From Actinomycetes bacterium (lineage in GTDB: Bacteria > Actinomycetota > Coriobacteriia > Anaerosomatales > Anaerosomataceae), in contig JALHJB010000004.1 of NCBI GenBank assembly GCA_022839745.1, forward strand, positions 101,139 through 165,138: a stretch of DNA of 64,000 bases. Direction: 5' to 3'. Position 1 is the first letter of the stretch. Each line of letters begins with the position of its first letter. Below, in pieces: positions 42,603 to 50,635 of this stretch. The notes under the pieces were generated by a model. That model did not search any database, was not told the DNA's origin, and saw only the letters and a list, made by a program, of their open reading frames with translations. Made by a program: the position numbers and the translations under genes.

Positions 42603-42772
42603 CAGTAGGGGATCCGGTCGGGGTCGGAGACCCGCTCGTGGAACATGTGGCGCCATCCCTCGGCAACGACCTCGCCGTCGCGCACGGTCACCGCCGCAAA
42701 CGGCCCGCCCTCGTCGGCGCGAATCATCTGTCTGTTCAGCGCTATCGCGCGCCGCATCGACTCTTCGTGCAT
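42602..42772 (-). pseudogene. 5' remnant of a nucleoside deaminase-like gene
   Basis: 56 codons from ATG at 42772 (GGAGG upstream) to a TGA at 42602. MRRAIALNRQMIRADEGGPF and AAVTVRDGEVVAEGW are the first helix and strands of the guanine/cytidine deaminase fold. The chain ends before the zinc-binding HAE and PCxxC motifs, so it cannot be active. The stop and the rlmA start share a base, so it may have been kept as a coupled leader. Alternatively it was truncated when rlmA arrived. Confidence 0.6.
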
Positions 42773-42892
42773 GTCATGCCTCCTGCCGGAGCCAAAGGTC
42801 CACGGGTCAGTATGTTCCCACCGCACCATCGACGGCGGGCACGGAAAGGCCGCCACAGATTACAATGGACATCCCGTCCGAGAGGATCCACT

Positions 42893-43387
42893 ATGCCCGA
42901 GCATGTCCGAAGCGCCCAGAACATCAGCCGCATGTGCATGGTATGTGGCGTTGAGAACACCGCTGGGCTTCACGCCCGATTCTACGAGCTTGAGAACGGT
43001 GAGCTTGCCGCGGTGTTCACCCCGCGCGAGGAGCACCAGGGCTACCCGGGACGGCTGCATGGCGGCATCGCGTCCACCATACTCGACGAGGCCATCGGAC
43101 GCGCCATCAACATCACCGATCCTGATGCGTGGGGCGTGACGATCGAACTCACGGTGCGCTACCGCAAGCCTGTCCCACTCGGCGGCGAGATCGTCGCGCA
43201 CGGCCGCATCACCAAGGACTCCGGTCGCATCTTCGAGGGAGCCGGCGAGATCCGCCTCAATGACGGGACCGTGGCAGTGGAGGCGCGCGGCAGGTATCTG
43301 AGGCTACCGATCGACAAGATCGCCGATGGTGACTTCGAGCGCGAGTGGTTCGCCGACGGCGGACCGTTACCGGAAACGGTCGGCTGA
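42893..43387 (+). CDS. PaaI/hotdog-fold thioesterase family protein
   Basis: 164 residues. N-terminal CMVCGVENTAGLHARF is a signature of this hotdog subgroup; the active-site segment is RLHGGIASTILDEAIG (HGG at 56-58, catalytic acid D65). It should hydrolyse acyl-CoA thioesters. ATG at 42893 has GAGAGGAT upstream; the longer in-frame extension runs antisense over rlmA and is not coding. Confidence 0.88.
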   Translation: MPEHVRSAQNISRMCMVCGVENTAGLHARFYELENGELAAVFTPREEHQGYPGRLHGGIASTILDEAIGRAINITDPDAWGVTIELTVRYRKPVPLGGEIVAHGRITKDSGRIFEGAGEIRLNDGTVAVEARGRYLRLPIDKIADGDFEREWFADGGPLPETVG

Positions 43388-43440
43388 GCGTTGCCGAGTT
43401 CGAGAAATCGCACCAGCGCATGGCCAGCGCCGCCAACTGG

Positions 43441-43471
43441 AAGGGCCGCCCCCCGTCCGGGAGCGGCCCTT
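43441..43471. terminator. Bidirectional stem-loop, thioesterase / small HTH gene
   Basis: AAGGGCCGC and GCGGCCCTT pair perfectly (9 bp) across a 13-nt loop between two convergent genes. On the plus strand it ends in TTCGGTTCG. Confidence 0.6.
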
Positions 43472-43493
43472 CGGTTCGACCCTCAGGCGGTGA

Positions 43494-43673
43494 CTACGCC
43501 TTGGGCTGCCACTTGCAGCGCACCGGGGACTCGATGGCGCCCGTCTTCTTGAGGGCATCCATCGCCTTGTCCACGACCTTGCGGTCGAGACCGGTCATCT
43601 CAGCGAGCTTGCCCGCCGCAACGGGCTCGCCGGCTGCCTTCATCGCTTCGAGCACCTGATCGATCGCTTCCAT
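43494..43673 (-). CDS. Small (59-residue) winged-helix-like protein
   Basis: A short gene with a strong AAGGAGG site 6 nt before ATG. The protein runs from MEAIDQVLEAMKAAGEPVAA to a basic end KWQPKA. Its middle, GKLAEMTGLDRKVVDKAMDA followed by LKKTGAIESP, has the helix-turn-helix plus wing-start pattern of a minimal MarR/ArsR-like fold, with one Cys near the end. Similar short proteins occur next to redox genes in anaerobes. It lies downstream of the selenoprotein peroxiredoxin gene in the same direction and may belong to its operon. Confidence 0.75.
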   Translation of the reverse strand: MEAIDQVLEAMKAAGEPVAAGKLAEMTGLDRKVVDKAMDALKKTGAIESPVRCKWQPKA

Positions 43674-43690
43674 CTGTTCCTCCTTGATCG

Positions 43691-43793
43691 TGAGAGAAAT
43701 GCCTACGGCTTCCAGACCTCCCAGACCTGGAGTGGATGACGTAGAAGTCGTCGTTCATGAGAGAAATGCCTACGGCTTCCAGACCTCCCAGAC
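43691..43793. repeat. 36-bp direct repeat at the peroxiredoxin 3' end
   Basis: The same 36 bp (TGAGAGAAATGCCTACGGCT and 16 more) occur at 43691-43726 and 43758-43793. The second copy holds the last codons and stop of the peroxiredoxin gene plus 12 bp downstream; the first repeats them 31 bp further on. It looks like a partial duplication of the gene end, or recombination between two related gene ends. Confidence 0.9.
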
Positions 43794-44354
43794 GTGACCG
43801 GTGAGATCATCGCTGGGGATCAGAGTGGGGTCACCGGGCTGCCAGCCCGACGGCATGACCTCGCCGGTGGCCTGCTGGTGCTGGTACGCCTTGATCTGGC
43901 GGATGAGCTCGTCGGGATTGCGGCCCACCGGGGGCGTGAGAACCTCCATGGCCTGGATGACGCCCTCGGGATCGATGATGAAACGGCCACGCACATCCAC
44001 CGCACCGTTGTAGACGTCGTAGAGCTCGCCGATCTTGCCGCCGGCATCGGACAGCATGGGGAACGGAACGCCGCCGTCGACCATCTTGGAGAGCTCGGTC
44101 TCCTGCCACACTTTGTGCGAGTGGACGCTGTCCACGCTGAACGACAGGACCTCTACGCCCAGCTCCTGCAGTTCAGGGTACTTCTTGGCGACCGCCGAGA
44201 GCTCGGTCGGTCAAACGAAGGTGAAGTCGCCCGGGTAGAAGCAGAGCACGACCCACTTGCCGCGATAATCGGAAAGCTTGAACTTGCCGAACTTCCCCTC
44301 ATGGAACCCGTTGGCCTCGAAATCCGGGGCCTCTTTCCCAACGAGGATGCTCAT
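43770..44354 (-). CDS. prxU: Selenocysteine-containing peroxiredoxin (AhpC/TSA family)
   Basis: 194 residues if the in-frame TGA at 44211-44213 is read as selenocysteine. The frame is uninterrupted otherwise. The TGA falls at residue 48 in FYPGDFTFV-U-PTELSA, exactly where peroxiredoxins have the peroxidatic Cys. Downstream family motifs are normal (FSVDSVHSHKVW, DPEGVIQAMEV). The C-terminal resolving Cys is absent: the GEVCPA-type position reads GEVMPSGW, so an external thiol must resolve it. ATG at 44354 has AAGGAG upstream. A PerR-type regulator lies upstream in the same direction. Confidence 0.88.
44191..44213 (-). promoter_or_regulatory. Sec UGA codon and putative bacterial SECIS hairpin
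   Basis: On the minus strand the UGA begins the element. GACCG (overlapping the codon) pairs with CGGTC, and CCGA pairs with TCGG inside it, with a single bulged A and a GCTC apical loop containing a G. Bacterial SECIS elements are such hairpins immediately 3' of UGA with a G in the loop. The spacing is shorter than in the E. coli fdhF element, so this is a candidate only. Confidence 0.55.
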
Positions 44355-44444
44355 GCATACCACTCCTTCTCATCCGTTGCCGCTGGCGCGGCATAGCTGT
44401 CACGACCGCATGTACACCGGTGAGTGCTCCACCGGGCAGTACCG

Positions 44445-44939
44445 TTACGACCCTTCGCGCTGCGTCGCAGCATCCGCGGTGGACGGTCTGGCCGTAGAGG
44501 CCGCTGACGCGCACTGCATGCACAGGCCCTTGACCTCAAGCCGCACCCAGGTGACCTCGGCCACACCATCGAGCCTCGACGGGAGGGCATGCTCGACGAG
44601 CGCCCCCGTTCCCAGATCGATGATCGTGCCGCACCTGGTGCACACGAAGTGGTTGTGCGCGGACACATCGGGATCGAACCGGGCCGCACCGGGGGCGGCG
44701 ATGCGCTCGACCAGGCCCCGCGAGACGAGCGTTGCGAGCGTGCGGTACACGGTGTCCCGCGAGATCGTGGGCACCCGCTCCCGAACAGCCACGAAGAGCT
44801 CGTCGGCATCAGGGTGATGCCGTGCGGCTGCGAGCTCCCTGATGACCTCAAGGCGCTGGTGCGTCATCCGCAGGCCGTCGGCCTTGAGGGCCTCGGCGAA
44901 GGCTCGCTCGCGCTCCTGTGTGTCTGACATGTGGTCCAT
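44445..44939 (-). CDS. perR: Fur-family regulator, PerR-like
   Basis: 164 residues. The winged helix (MTHQRLEVIRELAAARHHPD, TISRDTVYRTLATLVSRGLV) precedes a dimerisation domain with FDPDVSAHNHFVCTRCG. Structural zinc Cys pairs are C100/C103 and C140/C143, as in PerR and Fur. The regulatory site would use His41/42, Asp89/91 and His95/97. Lying just upstream of a peroxiredoxin argues for peroxide sensing. ATG at 44939 has AAGGA upstream; ATG at 44930 is the alternative. Confidence 0.85.
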   Translation of the reverse strand: MDHMSDTQERERAFAEALKADGLRMTHQRLEVIRELAAARHHPDADELFVAVRERVPTISRDTVYRTLATLVSRGLVERIAAPGAARFDPDVSAHNHFVCTRCGTIIDLGTGALVEHALPSRLDGVAEVTWVRLEVKGLCMQCASAASTARPSTADAATQREGS

Positions 44940-44962
44940 CGCCCATCCTTAATGCATTTGAT

Positions 44963-44979
44963 TCCTATATAGGATTGTA
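44963..44979 (-). promoter_or_regulatory. perR promoter -10 and palindromic operator candidate
   Basis: TACAAT (minus strand, 44974-44979) overlaps the perfect 12-bp palindrome TCCTATATAGGA (44963-44974), extendable to ATTCCTATATAGGATT with one mismatch. This is the only AT-rich site in the region, 24-40 bp before the perR start, as expected for an autoregulated Fur-family gene. It differs from the classical TTATAATNATTATAA PerR box. Confidence 0.5.
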
Positions 44980-45030
44980 TCGCAATAAGGGACCATGCGC
45001 CAGGCCGCCTGGCGTAGCGGACGATCACGC

Positions 45031-45957
45031 CTACAGCGTCCCGAATCCATAACCCTGCGCGCGGAGCCCGGCGATTGCCGCATCCAGCGCCTGCGTGTCG
45101 CTCGAGGACACACCGTGCAGCAGGTAGATCGCCCCCGGATGGCTGCCGTCAAGGATCCTCCGCACGGTGACGTCCACCGGCGGCTGCTCGTCCACGATCC
45201 AGTCGCGGTGCGCGAACCCCCAGAACACGCTCTCGTAACCAAGCTGCCGCGTGAGCCACAGCGACCGTGCGCTGTACTCCCCCATCGGCGGGCGCATCAC
45301 GTGCGCCATTTCGCGGCCCGTGACCTCCCGGTAGAGTCGTGCGGTCTCCGCCAATTCGGCCTCGAACGCCGCGCGATCATCGACGAGCCCGGGCAACGAC
45401 GGGTGGTTCATGGTGTGATTGCCTACCACATGTCCTTCCTCGGCGGTGCGACGCACGAGCTCGGGGTTGTTCTTCACGTACGAACCGGTCACAAAGAACG
45501 TCGCCTTCACGCCGTTTCGCTTGAGAGCGTCCAGGATCGCCGGCGTGTTGCCGTTCTCGTAGCCCTGATCGAACGTGAGGTACACGAGGTCGTCGTCGGG
45601 GCCGGTGAAACGCCCGTCGTACGCCTCCAGCAGAGCCGCCGCTTCAGTGGGCACCCCCGGTACGCTGTGAGAACTGTTGGGCGTGTAGTACCACGAGCGC
45701 TTGGTGGCGTCGGTGGGCTCGGGCACCGTGGGCCGCGTGGGCTCGATAGGCACGGGCGTGGTGGGCACCACCGAGGGCACAGGCGTGATCGTGGGCTGCT
45801 CGGCGGGATCCAGCGGCGCGGGGCCCGGACCGGGCGACCAGGGCGGTATCGTGCAGCCAGCTATCACGGACACGGCGAGGATCGCGACGACAACGACCGC
45901 GCGCCGCCTGTGCGCACCCCGGTCAGGGGAGTATGCGATCGGAGACGGTCGCATCAT
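45031..45957 (-). CDS. Polysaccharide deacetylase, PdaA-like lipoprotein
   Basis: 308 residues. A basic N-terminus and lipobox (AVSVIAGC) predict a lipoprotein; a Pro/Thr-rich stalk (about 37-85) leads to the NodB domain. Motif 1 is LTFDQGYENG, where the second acidic position of TFDD is Gln, resembling PdaA-type enzymes (TFDNGYENG) that deacetylate muramic acid during spore cortex formation. The metal His are in NHTMNHP, and RPPMGEYS is motif 3. Activity on cell-wall glycan is inferred. Confidence 0.87.
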   Translation of the reverse strand: MMRPSPIAYSPDRGAHRRRAVVVVAILAVSVIAGCTIPPWSPGPGPAPLDPAEQPTITPVPSVVPTTPVPIEPTRPTVPEPTDATKRSWYYTPNSSHSVPGVPTEAAALLEAYDGRFTGPDDDLVYLTFDQGYENGNTPAILDALKRNGVKATFFVTGSYVKNNPELVRRTAEEGHVVGNHTMNHPSLPGLVDDRAAFEAELAETARLYREVTGREMAHVMRPPMGEYSARSLWLTRQLGYESVFWGFAHRDWIVDEQPPVDVTVRRILDGSHPGAIYLLHGVSSSDTQALDAAIAGLRAQGYGFGTL

Positions 45958-46098
45958 GGCTCACACCTTCTCTGGTCCGCGGGGCGAAACGGTCTCACTT
46001 CGGCATATTGACTATTCCCACGCCAAGACGGGCGCTCCACGCGAGCGGGCAGCCATCCGATGGATGACCGCCCGCCTGCACGCGTTGGGGCAGATGAT

Positions 46099-49000
46099 CT
46101 AGTGGAGCGCCGTACGCGCCGCGCTTTCCACCGACAGCGAGACCGCGCCCGTGCCGCCGAAGATGTGCAAGGCCCGGACGGACCGCTTGTTCGCGACCAG
46201 CTTGGCTCTTGCTTCGCTGGAGAGGATGTCGGGCCTCGTCAGCAGCATGACCGAATCCTCGTGGCCGAGCATCGCACCACCGGACAGCGCATCGGGAAAG
46301 CTCGTACCCGTAGCGAGACCCACGCCGTCCCAGTGCATGCCATGGTCCACACCGAGCTGCGCCACCAGAGCGGCCGTGTCGTAGCGGTTCAGGCCTCCCA
46401 AGCGCTGCGCGAAGAGACTGCCGAGAGCCGACTCCACCGATGCCGGAACGGCACCCGTGCCGCCGAGGATAACGGCGCGCGTGGCTGCCGGCGGAACGTT
46501 GACGGCCCCGGTGGCCGGGTTCGCCAGCACGATCGGCCAGCCGAGGGATGCGGCAACAGGCGCAGCCCCGGCCGCATCGGGGAAGTCGCGACCGGTGGCC
46601 ACAAAGACATCGCCGGTGTAGCCGGGACCCAGCAGCCGGATGACCTCGGCAGCCACCAGGCTCGCCGTATCGTACCGGCTCGCCCCACCGATGCGGATCA
46701 CCGTCAGACCGAGTCTGCGAAGCGACGATTCAACACCGGTCGAGACAGCGCCGGTGCCACCGAGGATGTATGCGGTGTCAGCACCGATCTTGCTTACCTC
46801 GGCGGCCACCTCCGCGGGAAGCACGTCCGGGTGCGTGAGCAGGAGCGGGCCGTCCACCGCGCCCGCCAGCGCGCTGCCGCCGAGGGCGTCGGGCCAGTCG
46901 GCGCCGGTGGCGAGCACCACTGCCGAAGCGCCTGTGGGGAATCCCTCGTGCGAGGCCGCGACGCTGGTCTGATAGCGGCTCGTGCCCGACACGCGGATGA
47001 CCTGGATAGGCAGCGGGGTCTCACCGATCGTGAAGTTGACGGTCAGTTGGGACGTATTGCCGGCGGCATCGACTGCGGAGGCCACCAGAGCGTGAGCGCC
47101 GGCTGCGCTCACCACGGTGCCGTTCGTGAACGGAGCGCCATCGAGCGTGACCGACGCACTCACATGGCCGCCGAAGGTCACCGCCGGGTACACCGTGCCG
47201 GAATAGACGCCCTCGTTGGCCACGCCGGACACCGCTATCGAGGGTGCCTCCGTGTCGATCGTGATCGAGTCCTGGAGCGTGAGTGTCGAGGTTCCGTCCG
47301 TGTACTCCAGCTCATACGCCCACAACCCATCGGAAGAGGCGGTGACGATGTGCGTGGAGGCGTACGGAAGCCACGCCGTCCACGCGCCCCAGCTGACGCC
47401 GCCGTTCGAGCTCGATCGCCTGCGCATCTGCGTGGCGCCCGGAACGCTTGAGGCGATGGTCAGCGTTCGCGACCGCGAATAGACCGCACCTCCGTCGATC
47501 ACCATCGTTCCGGTGAGTCGCGGCGCCGCAAGCACCGTGACCGCGATCGTTTCCGAGTCGGCCAGCGAGCCGTCCGAGACGCGCACGGTGATGGAGTACG
47601 GACCGGGGGCCTGTTCGGCCGTGGGCGTCCAGGTGAACTCCCCGTTTGCCGTGATGGTCGCACCGGCGGGGGCGCCCGGCGCGAGACTGAACGTCAGCGG
47701 ATCGCCATCAGCGTCTGTCGCCGTGGCGGTGAACCTCAGTTGCGAGCCCTGGGTGACCGACTTGCTTCCGATCGGCGTGAGCACCGGCGCACGATTGGGA
47801 GCACCGGCGCTGAGAGCGGCGTTCGCGTTCAGCCGACCACCGGTGACGCACCTGCCGCTGAGCCCGCTCTTCGCGTCCACTCCCTGCATGAGCAGACTCT
47901 TGAGTGTCTCCCACGAGCGCGTGTCGTCCTGTACCAGGAGCAGCCCCGCAACACCCGCAACGGCCGGCGTGGCCATGGACGTGCCGCTCATGAACTCGTA
48001 CGTGCCCGAGCCGACGTCGGTGATGTCGATCACCTGCAGGTCATCGACCCACACACCATCGTATCCGTTCTCCGAGTTGCCGCTATTGTCCGAATGCAGG
48101 CCGAGTGACAGCTGGATCGTCTTCCCCGCATACGCACTCAAGTCCACGAACAGGGTATCGAACCCGCCGCTCGTCCCCGTGCAGCCGGCAACCGTGTCCC
48201 ACTCGTAGCCGTTGTCGTCCGAGACGAACACGAGCCCGTAGTCCCATCCAGGCTCAAGGTCATACCGCCACTTCAGGACGAGCGCGGGGTGGTCGCGCCC
48301 CGCAAGACTCACACCCCCCATCTGATCCAGGTATGAGAACTCGTTGTCTACGTATCCCACATGCGCGGCGCTCGATGGCGACGACACGTATGCCGCCGTG
48401 CTGAGGGCCCAGGGCTTGAAGCCGAAGTCCGCGGTCGTCCACCCCGAAAGGCTCGAGAAGCTCGTGCTGTACACCACGTCGTACTGCGCGTCGGCGGCAA
48501 GGCCCAGAGAGCGGGACATCGTGCTGAGGATCTGTGATCCGGGCGCGAACAGATCCACGCGGGTGGCGCCGTAGTTGGAGAAGCCCGCCGGAACGTCATT
48601 GCGGTCGGTGGCGCCAACGGTGAGAACGTTTGGCAGGTCGTACGCCGCCGGATAGTGGTACCAGCTCGGGTTCGCCGGCTCGTACGCGTCGCCGATCGTG
48701 CCACCCGGCCACGCCTGATCGATGTTGAGACCATCATTGCCCGCGGCGACCACGAACAGGCTGTCCATCCCGGCGATGGCGTCATACTCGGCCTGGCTGT
48801 ACGGACGCCAGCTCCCGTAGGAGTTGCTGGTGATGTGCGCGCCCATCTCCCGTGCGTACTCGAGGCACTCGAGTTGGTCGGTGGTAGTGCCGCTGCCGCT
48901 CGCATCGAGGAACTTCAGGGCCATGATGGAGACGTTCCAGTTCACACCCGTGACACCCTGCCCGTTGTCGCCTGTAGCGCCGATGATGCCGGCACAGTGC

Positions 49001-49749
49001 GTGCCGTGCCCGTTGTCATCCATCGGATCGCCGTCGCCGGCAACGGCGTCCCATCCGTGCACATCATCGATGTAACCGTTGCGGTCGTCGTCGATGCCGT
49101 TCCCGGCGATCTCGCCGAGGTTGACCCACATGTTCCCGACCAGGTCGGGGTGGGTGTAGTCCACGCCGGTGTCGATCACCGCGATGATCACGTCATCCGA
49201 GCCTGTGGTGGTGTTCCACGCTTCAGGCGCGTCGATATCGGCGTCGGCCGTGCCGCCGCTTTGGCCGGTGTTGTTGACCGCCCATTGCTCCGCCAAACGC
49301 GGGTCGTTGGGCATGACGGCGGCGCGACTGATGTAGTTGGGCTCCGCGTACAGCACGTCGGGCATAGCCGCGTACGTGGCAATGGCGTCTTCCACGCTCT
49401 GGCCACGGGCAAGCCGGACGCGCTGGAGGCCCCTCACGATCTTGTACGAACGTACGGGCGAAGCACCCACGTTGCGGTGAGCCGCGGCGGCCGTACTGGC
49501 GGGAGTCCCCCGGCGGAAGCGCACGAGCACTTCTCCGTCGACGTACTCCCCGCTCCGATCGGTCCGCGCCGCCGCGCCCACGGAGACCGCCGCTCCGCTG
49601 ACTTCGCCGGCTGGCGCCCGGGTCAGACTCGTCCCGCCCTCACCGGACGAGCCGAATGCGGCGCCCGGGATCATCGATCCCGCAATCATCACTGCAAGCA
49701 CCGCGCGTCCGCCGATGCGGCTTACGATCCGTAGCATCTCGCTCCCCAT
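46099..49749 (-). CDS. Subtilisin-like (S8) surface protease with CWB2 repeats
   Basis: 1216 residues. Signal peptide (IGGRAVLAVMIAGSMIPGAAFG), an inhibitor I9-like propeptide, then the S8 domain with catalytic Asp in AVIDTGVDYTHPDL, His in NGHGTHCAGIIGA and Ser in MSGTSMATPAVAG. A MAM-like jelly-roll (about 420-560; SFSSLSGWTTADFGF to VDDLQVID) is inserted before the Ser. Two Ig-like modules follow, then three PF04122 cell-wall-binding repeats (about 930-1216), each with RYxTA, FPDAL and GGTGAV cores. ATG 49737 has the better ribosome-binding site. Anchored and probably degrades extracellular protein. Confidence 0.92.
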   Translation of the reverse strand: MGSEMLRIVSRIGGRAVLAVMIAGSMIPGAAFGSSGEGGTSLTRAPAGEVSGAAVSVGAAARTDRSGEYVDGEVLVRFRRGTPASTAAAAHRNVGASPVRSYKIVRGLQRVRLARGQSVEDAIATYAAMPDVLYAEPNYISRAAVMPNDPRLAEQWAVNNTGQSGGTADADIDAPEAWNTTTGSDDVIIAVIDTGVDYTHPDLVGNMWVNLGEIAGNGIDDDRNGYIDDVHGWDAVAGDGDPMDDNGHGTHCAGIIGATGDNGQGVTGVNWNVSIMALKFLDASGSGTTTDQLECLEYAREMGAHITSNSYGSWRPYSQAEYDAIAGMDSLFVVAAGNDGLNIDQAWPGGTIGDAYEPANPSWYHYPAAYDLPNVLTVGATDRNDVPAGFSNYGATRVDLFAPGSQILSTMSRSLGLAADAQYDVVYSTSFSSLSGWTTADFGFKPWALSTAAYVSSPSSAAHVGYVDNEFSYLDQMGGVSLAGRDHPALVLKWRYDLEPGWDYGLVFVSDDNGYEWDTVAGCTGTSGGFDTLFVDLSAYAGKTIQLSLGLHSDNSGNSENGYDGVWVDDLQVIDITDVGSGTYEFMSGTSMATPAVAGVAGLLLVQDDTRSWETLKSLLMQGVDAKSGLSGRCVTGGRLNANAALSAGAPNRAPVLTPIGSKSVTQGSQLRFTATATDADGDPLTFSLAPGAPAGATITANGEFTWTPTAEQAPGPYSITVRVSDGSLADSETIAVTVLAAPRLTGTMVIDGGAVYSRSRTLTIASSVPGATQMRRRSSSNGGVSWGAWTAWLPYASTHIVTASSDGLWAYELEYTDGTSTLTLQDSITIDTEAPSIAVSGVANEGVYSGTVYPAVTFGGHVSASVTLDGAPFTNGTVVSAAGAHALVASAVDAAGNTSQLTVNFTIGETPLPIQVIRVSGTSRYQTSVAASHEGFPTGASAVVLATGADWPDALGGSALAGAVDGPLLLTHPDVLPAEVAAEVSKIGADTAYILGGTGAVSTGVESSLRRLGLTVIRIGGASRYDTASLVAAEVIRLLGPGYTGDVFVATGRDFPDAAGAAPVAASLGWPIVLANPATGAVNVPPAATRAVILGGTGAVPASVESALGSLFAQRLGGLNRYDTAALVAQLGVDHGMHWDGVGLATGTSFPDALSGGAMLGHEDSVMLLTRPDILSSEARAKLVANKRSVRALHIFGGTGAVSLSVESAARTALH

Positions 49750-49937
49750 TCAGGGCGACCCATGAAGGTGTCCGGCGACCATCATTCCTCTGACGGGTAT
49801 CGGCATCGTCAGGCGGCGACTGAACGCACCCCCGACGGGCGCCATGGTCCGCACAGGCACCCAGCGGCGTGGCCGTCTGGCACAGGTCATGCTAGATTGC
49901 GATGACCGGTGCCCGCCTCACGACCCCTGGAGCCGCA

Positions 49938-50600
49938 ATGAGACCGACACCTCGCGCGATCCTGATCATCGCCGCCGTCTTGATCATCGGCGTTGCGTTC
50001 GTGATCACCAACATCCAATCGGCCAACGCCCCCGGAACGACCAAGACCGAAGGCACACAGATCACGTACATCATAGGCGAGGCCGAGGAGAAGTCCTCGG
50101 TGGAGATCCCCGTCCAGTTGCTCGAGGGCTCCGACGCGGCCCACGAGTCGGCACACATATTCGAGACGATCGCCGGCGTGCAGGGTGCCGCGAAGGCCGT
50201 GCTCAACACCGAGACGCTCGTGCTCACGGTGACCTACGACCCCGCGCTGCTCGACCCCGCGGAGGTGCAGCGCACGCTGGCCGCGGTGGGCTACACCGCT
50301 CCCACCGCCGCGGATGCCACGGCCGCCGAGATCTCGGCCGATGGGGCGGCTCAGACCATCGCAATCGCCGACACCGGCCAGGGACTCGAGCCCGCGGTCA
50401 TCAGCGCCAAGGCAGGCCTGCCGTTGACCGTGACCTTCGGCCCCGGCAAAGAATGCCGCACCACGATCGTCTTCCCGGACCTCAACGCTTCCACTGACAT
50501 CGTCAACGGCGGAACCATCGAGCTCCCCGCGCTGGCTGCGGGAACCTACGCCATCCAGTGCGGTGGCGGTGGCAACGAGGGCATGCTCATCGTGCAGTGA
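49938..50600 (+). CDS. Membrane-anchored HMA-like/cupredoxin-like protein
   Basis: 220 residues. One N-terminal TM helix (AILIIAAVLIIGVAFVITNI), then a ferredoxin-like HMA domain (about 65-125) whose usual CxxC is replaced by DAAHESA, then a cupredoxin-like strand domain (about 145-220; ISAKAGLPLTVTFGPGKECR, GTYAIQCGGGGNEGMLIVQ). The two Cys and the Met near the end could bind copper, but the classical His ligands are not obvious. ATG at 49938 has GGAG 6 nt upstream. Role in extracytoplasmic metal handling is a guess. Confidence 0.7.
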   Translation: MRPTPRAILIIAAVLIIGVAFVITNIQSANAPGTTKTEGTQITYIIGEAEEKSSVEIPVQLLEGSDAAHESAHIFETIAGVQGAAKAVLNTETLVLTVTYDPALLDPAEVQRTLAAVGYTAPTAADATAAEISADGAAQTIAIADTGQGLEPAVISAKAGLPLTVTFGPGKECRTTIVFPDLNASTDIVNGGTIELPALAAGTYAIQCGGGGNEGMLIVQ

Positions 50601-50635
50601 CACGTGGGCGCGGGCCACGCTGAAGCGTCCGCGCC

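Noticed and set aside
42602..42604. Treating the TGA that ends the deaminase fragment as another Sec codon
   Set aside because: The sequence after it is the rlmA gene in another frame and has no deaminase similarity.
44211..44213. Reading the TGA in the peroxiredoxin gene as an ordinary nonsense mutation
   Set aside because: The remainder of the gene is intact in frame and the codon sits precisely at the catalytic residue, which is improbable for a random mutation. Still to be confirmed by the presence of Sec machinery.
45958..46102. A small plus-strand gene between the deacetylase and the protease
   Set aside because: The frame has no ribosome-binding site and no similarity; its stop overlaps the protease stop. 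An imperfect GCGGGC/GCCCGC stem there may instead be a terminator.
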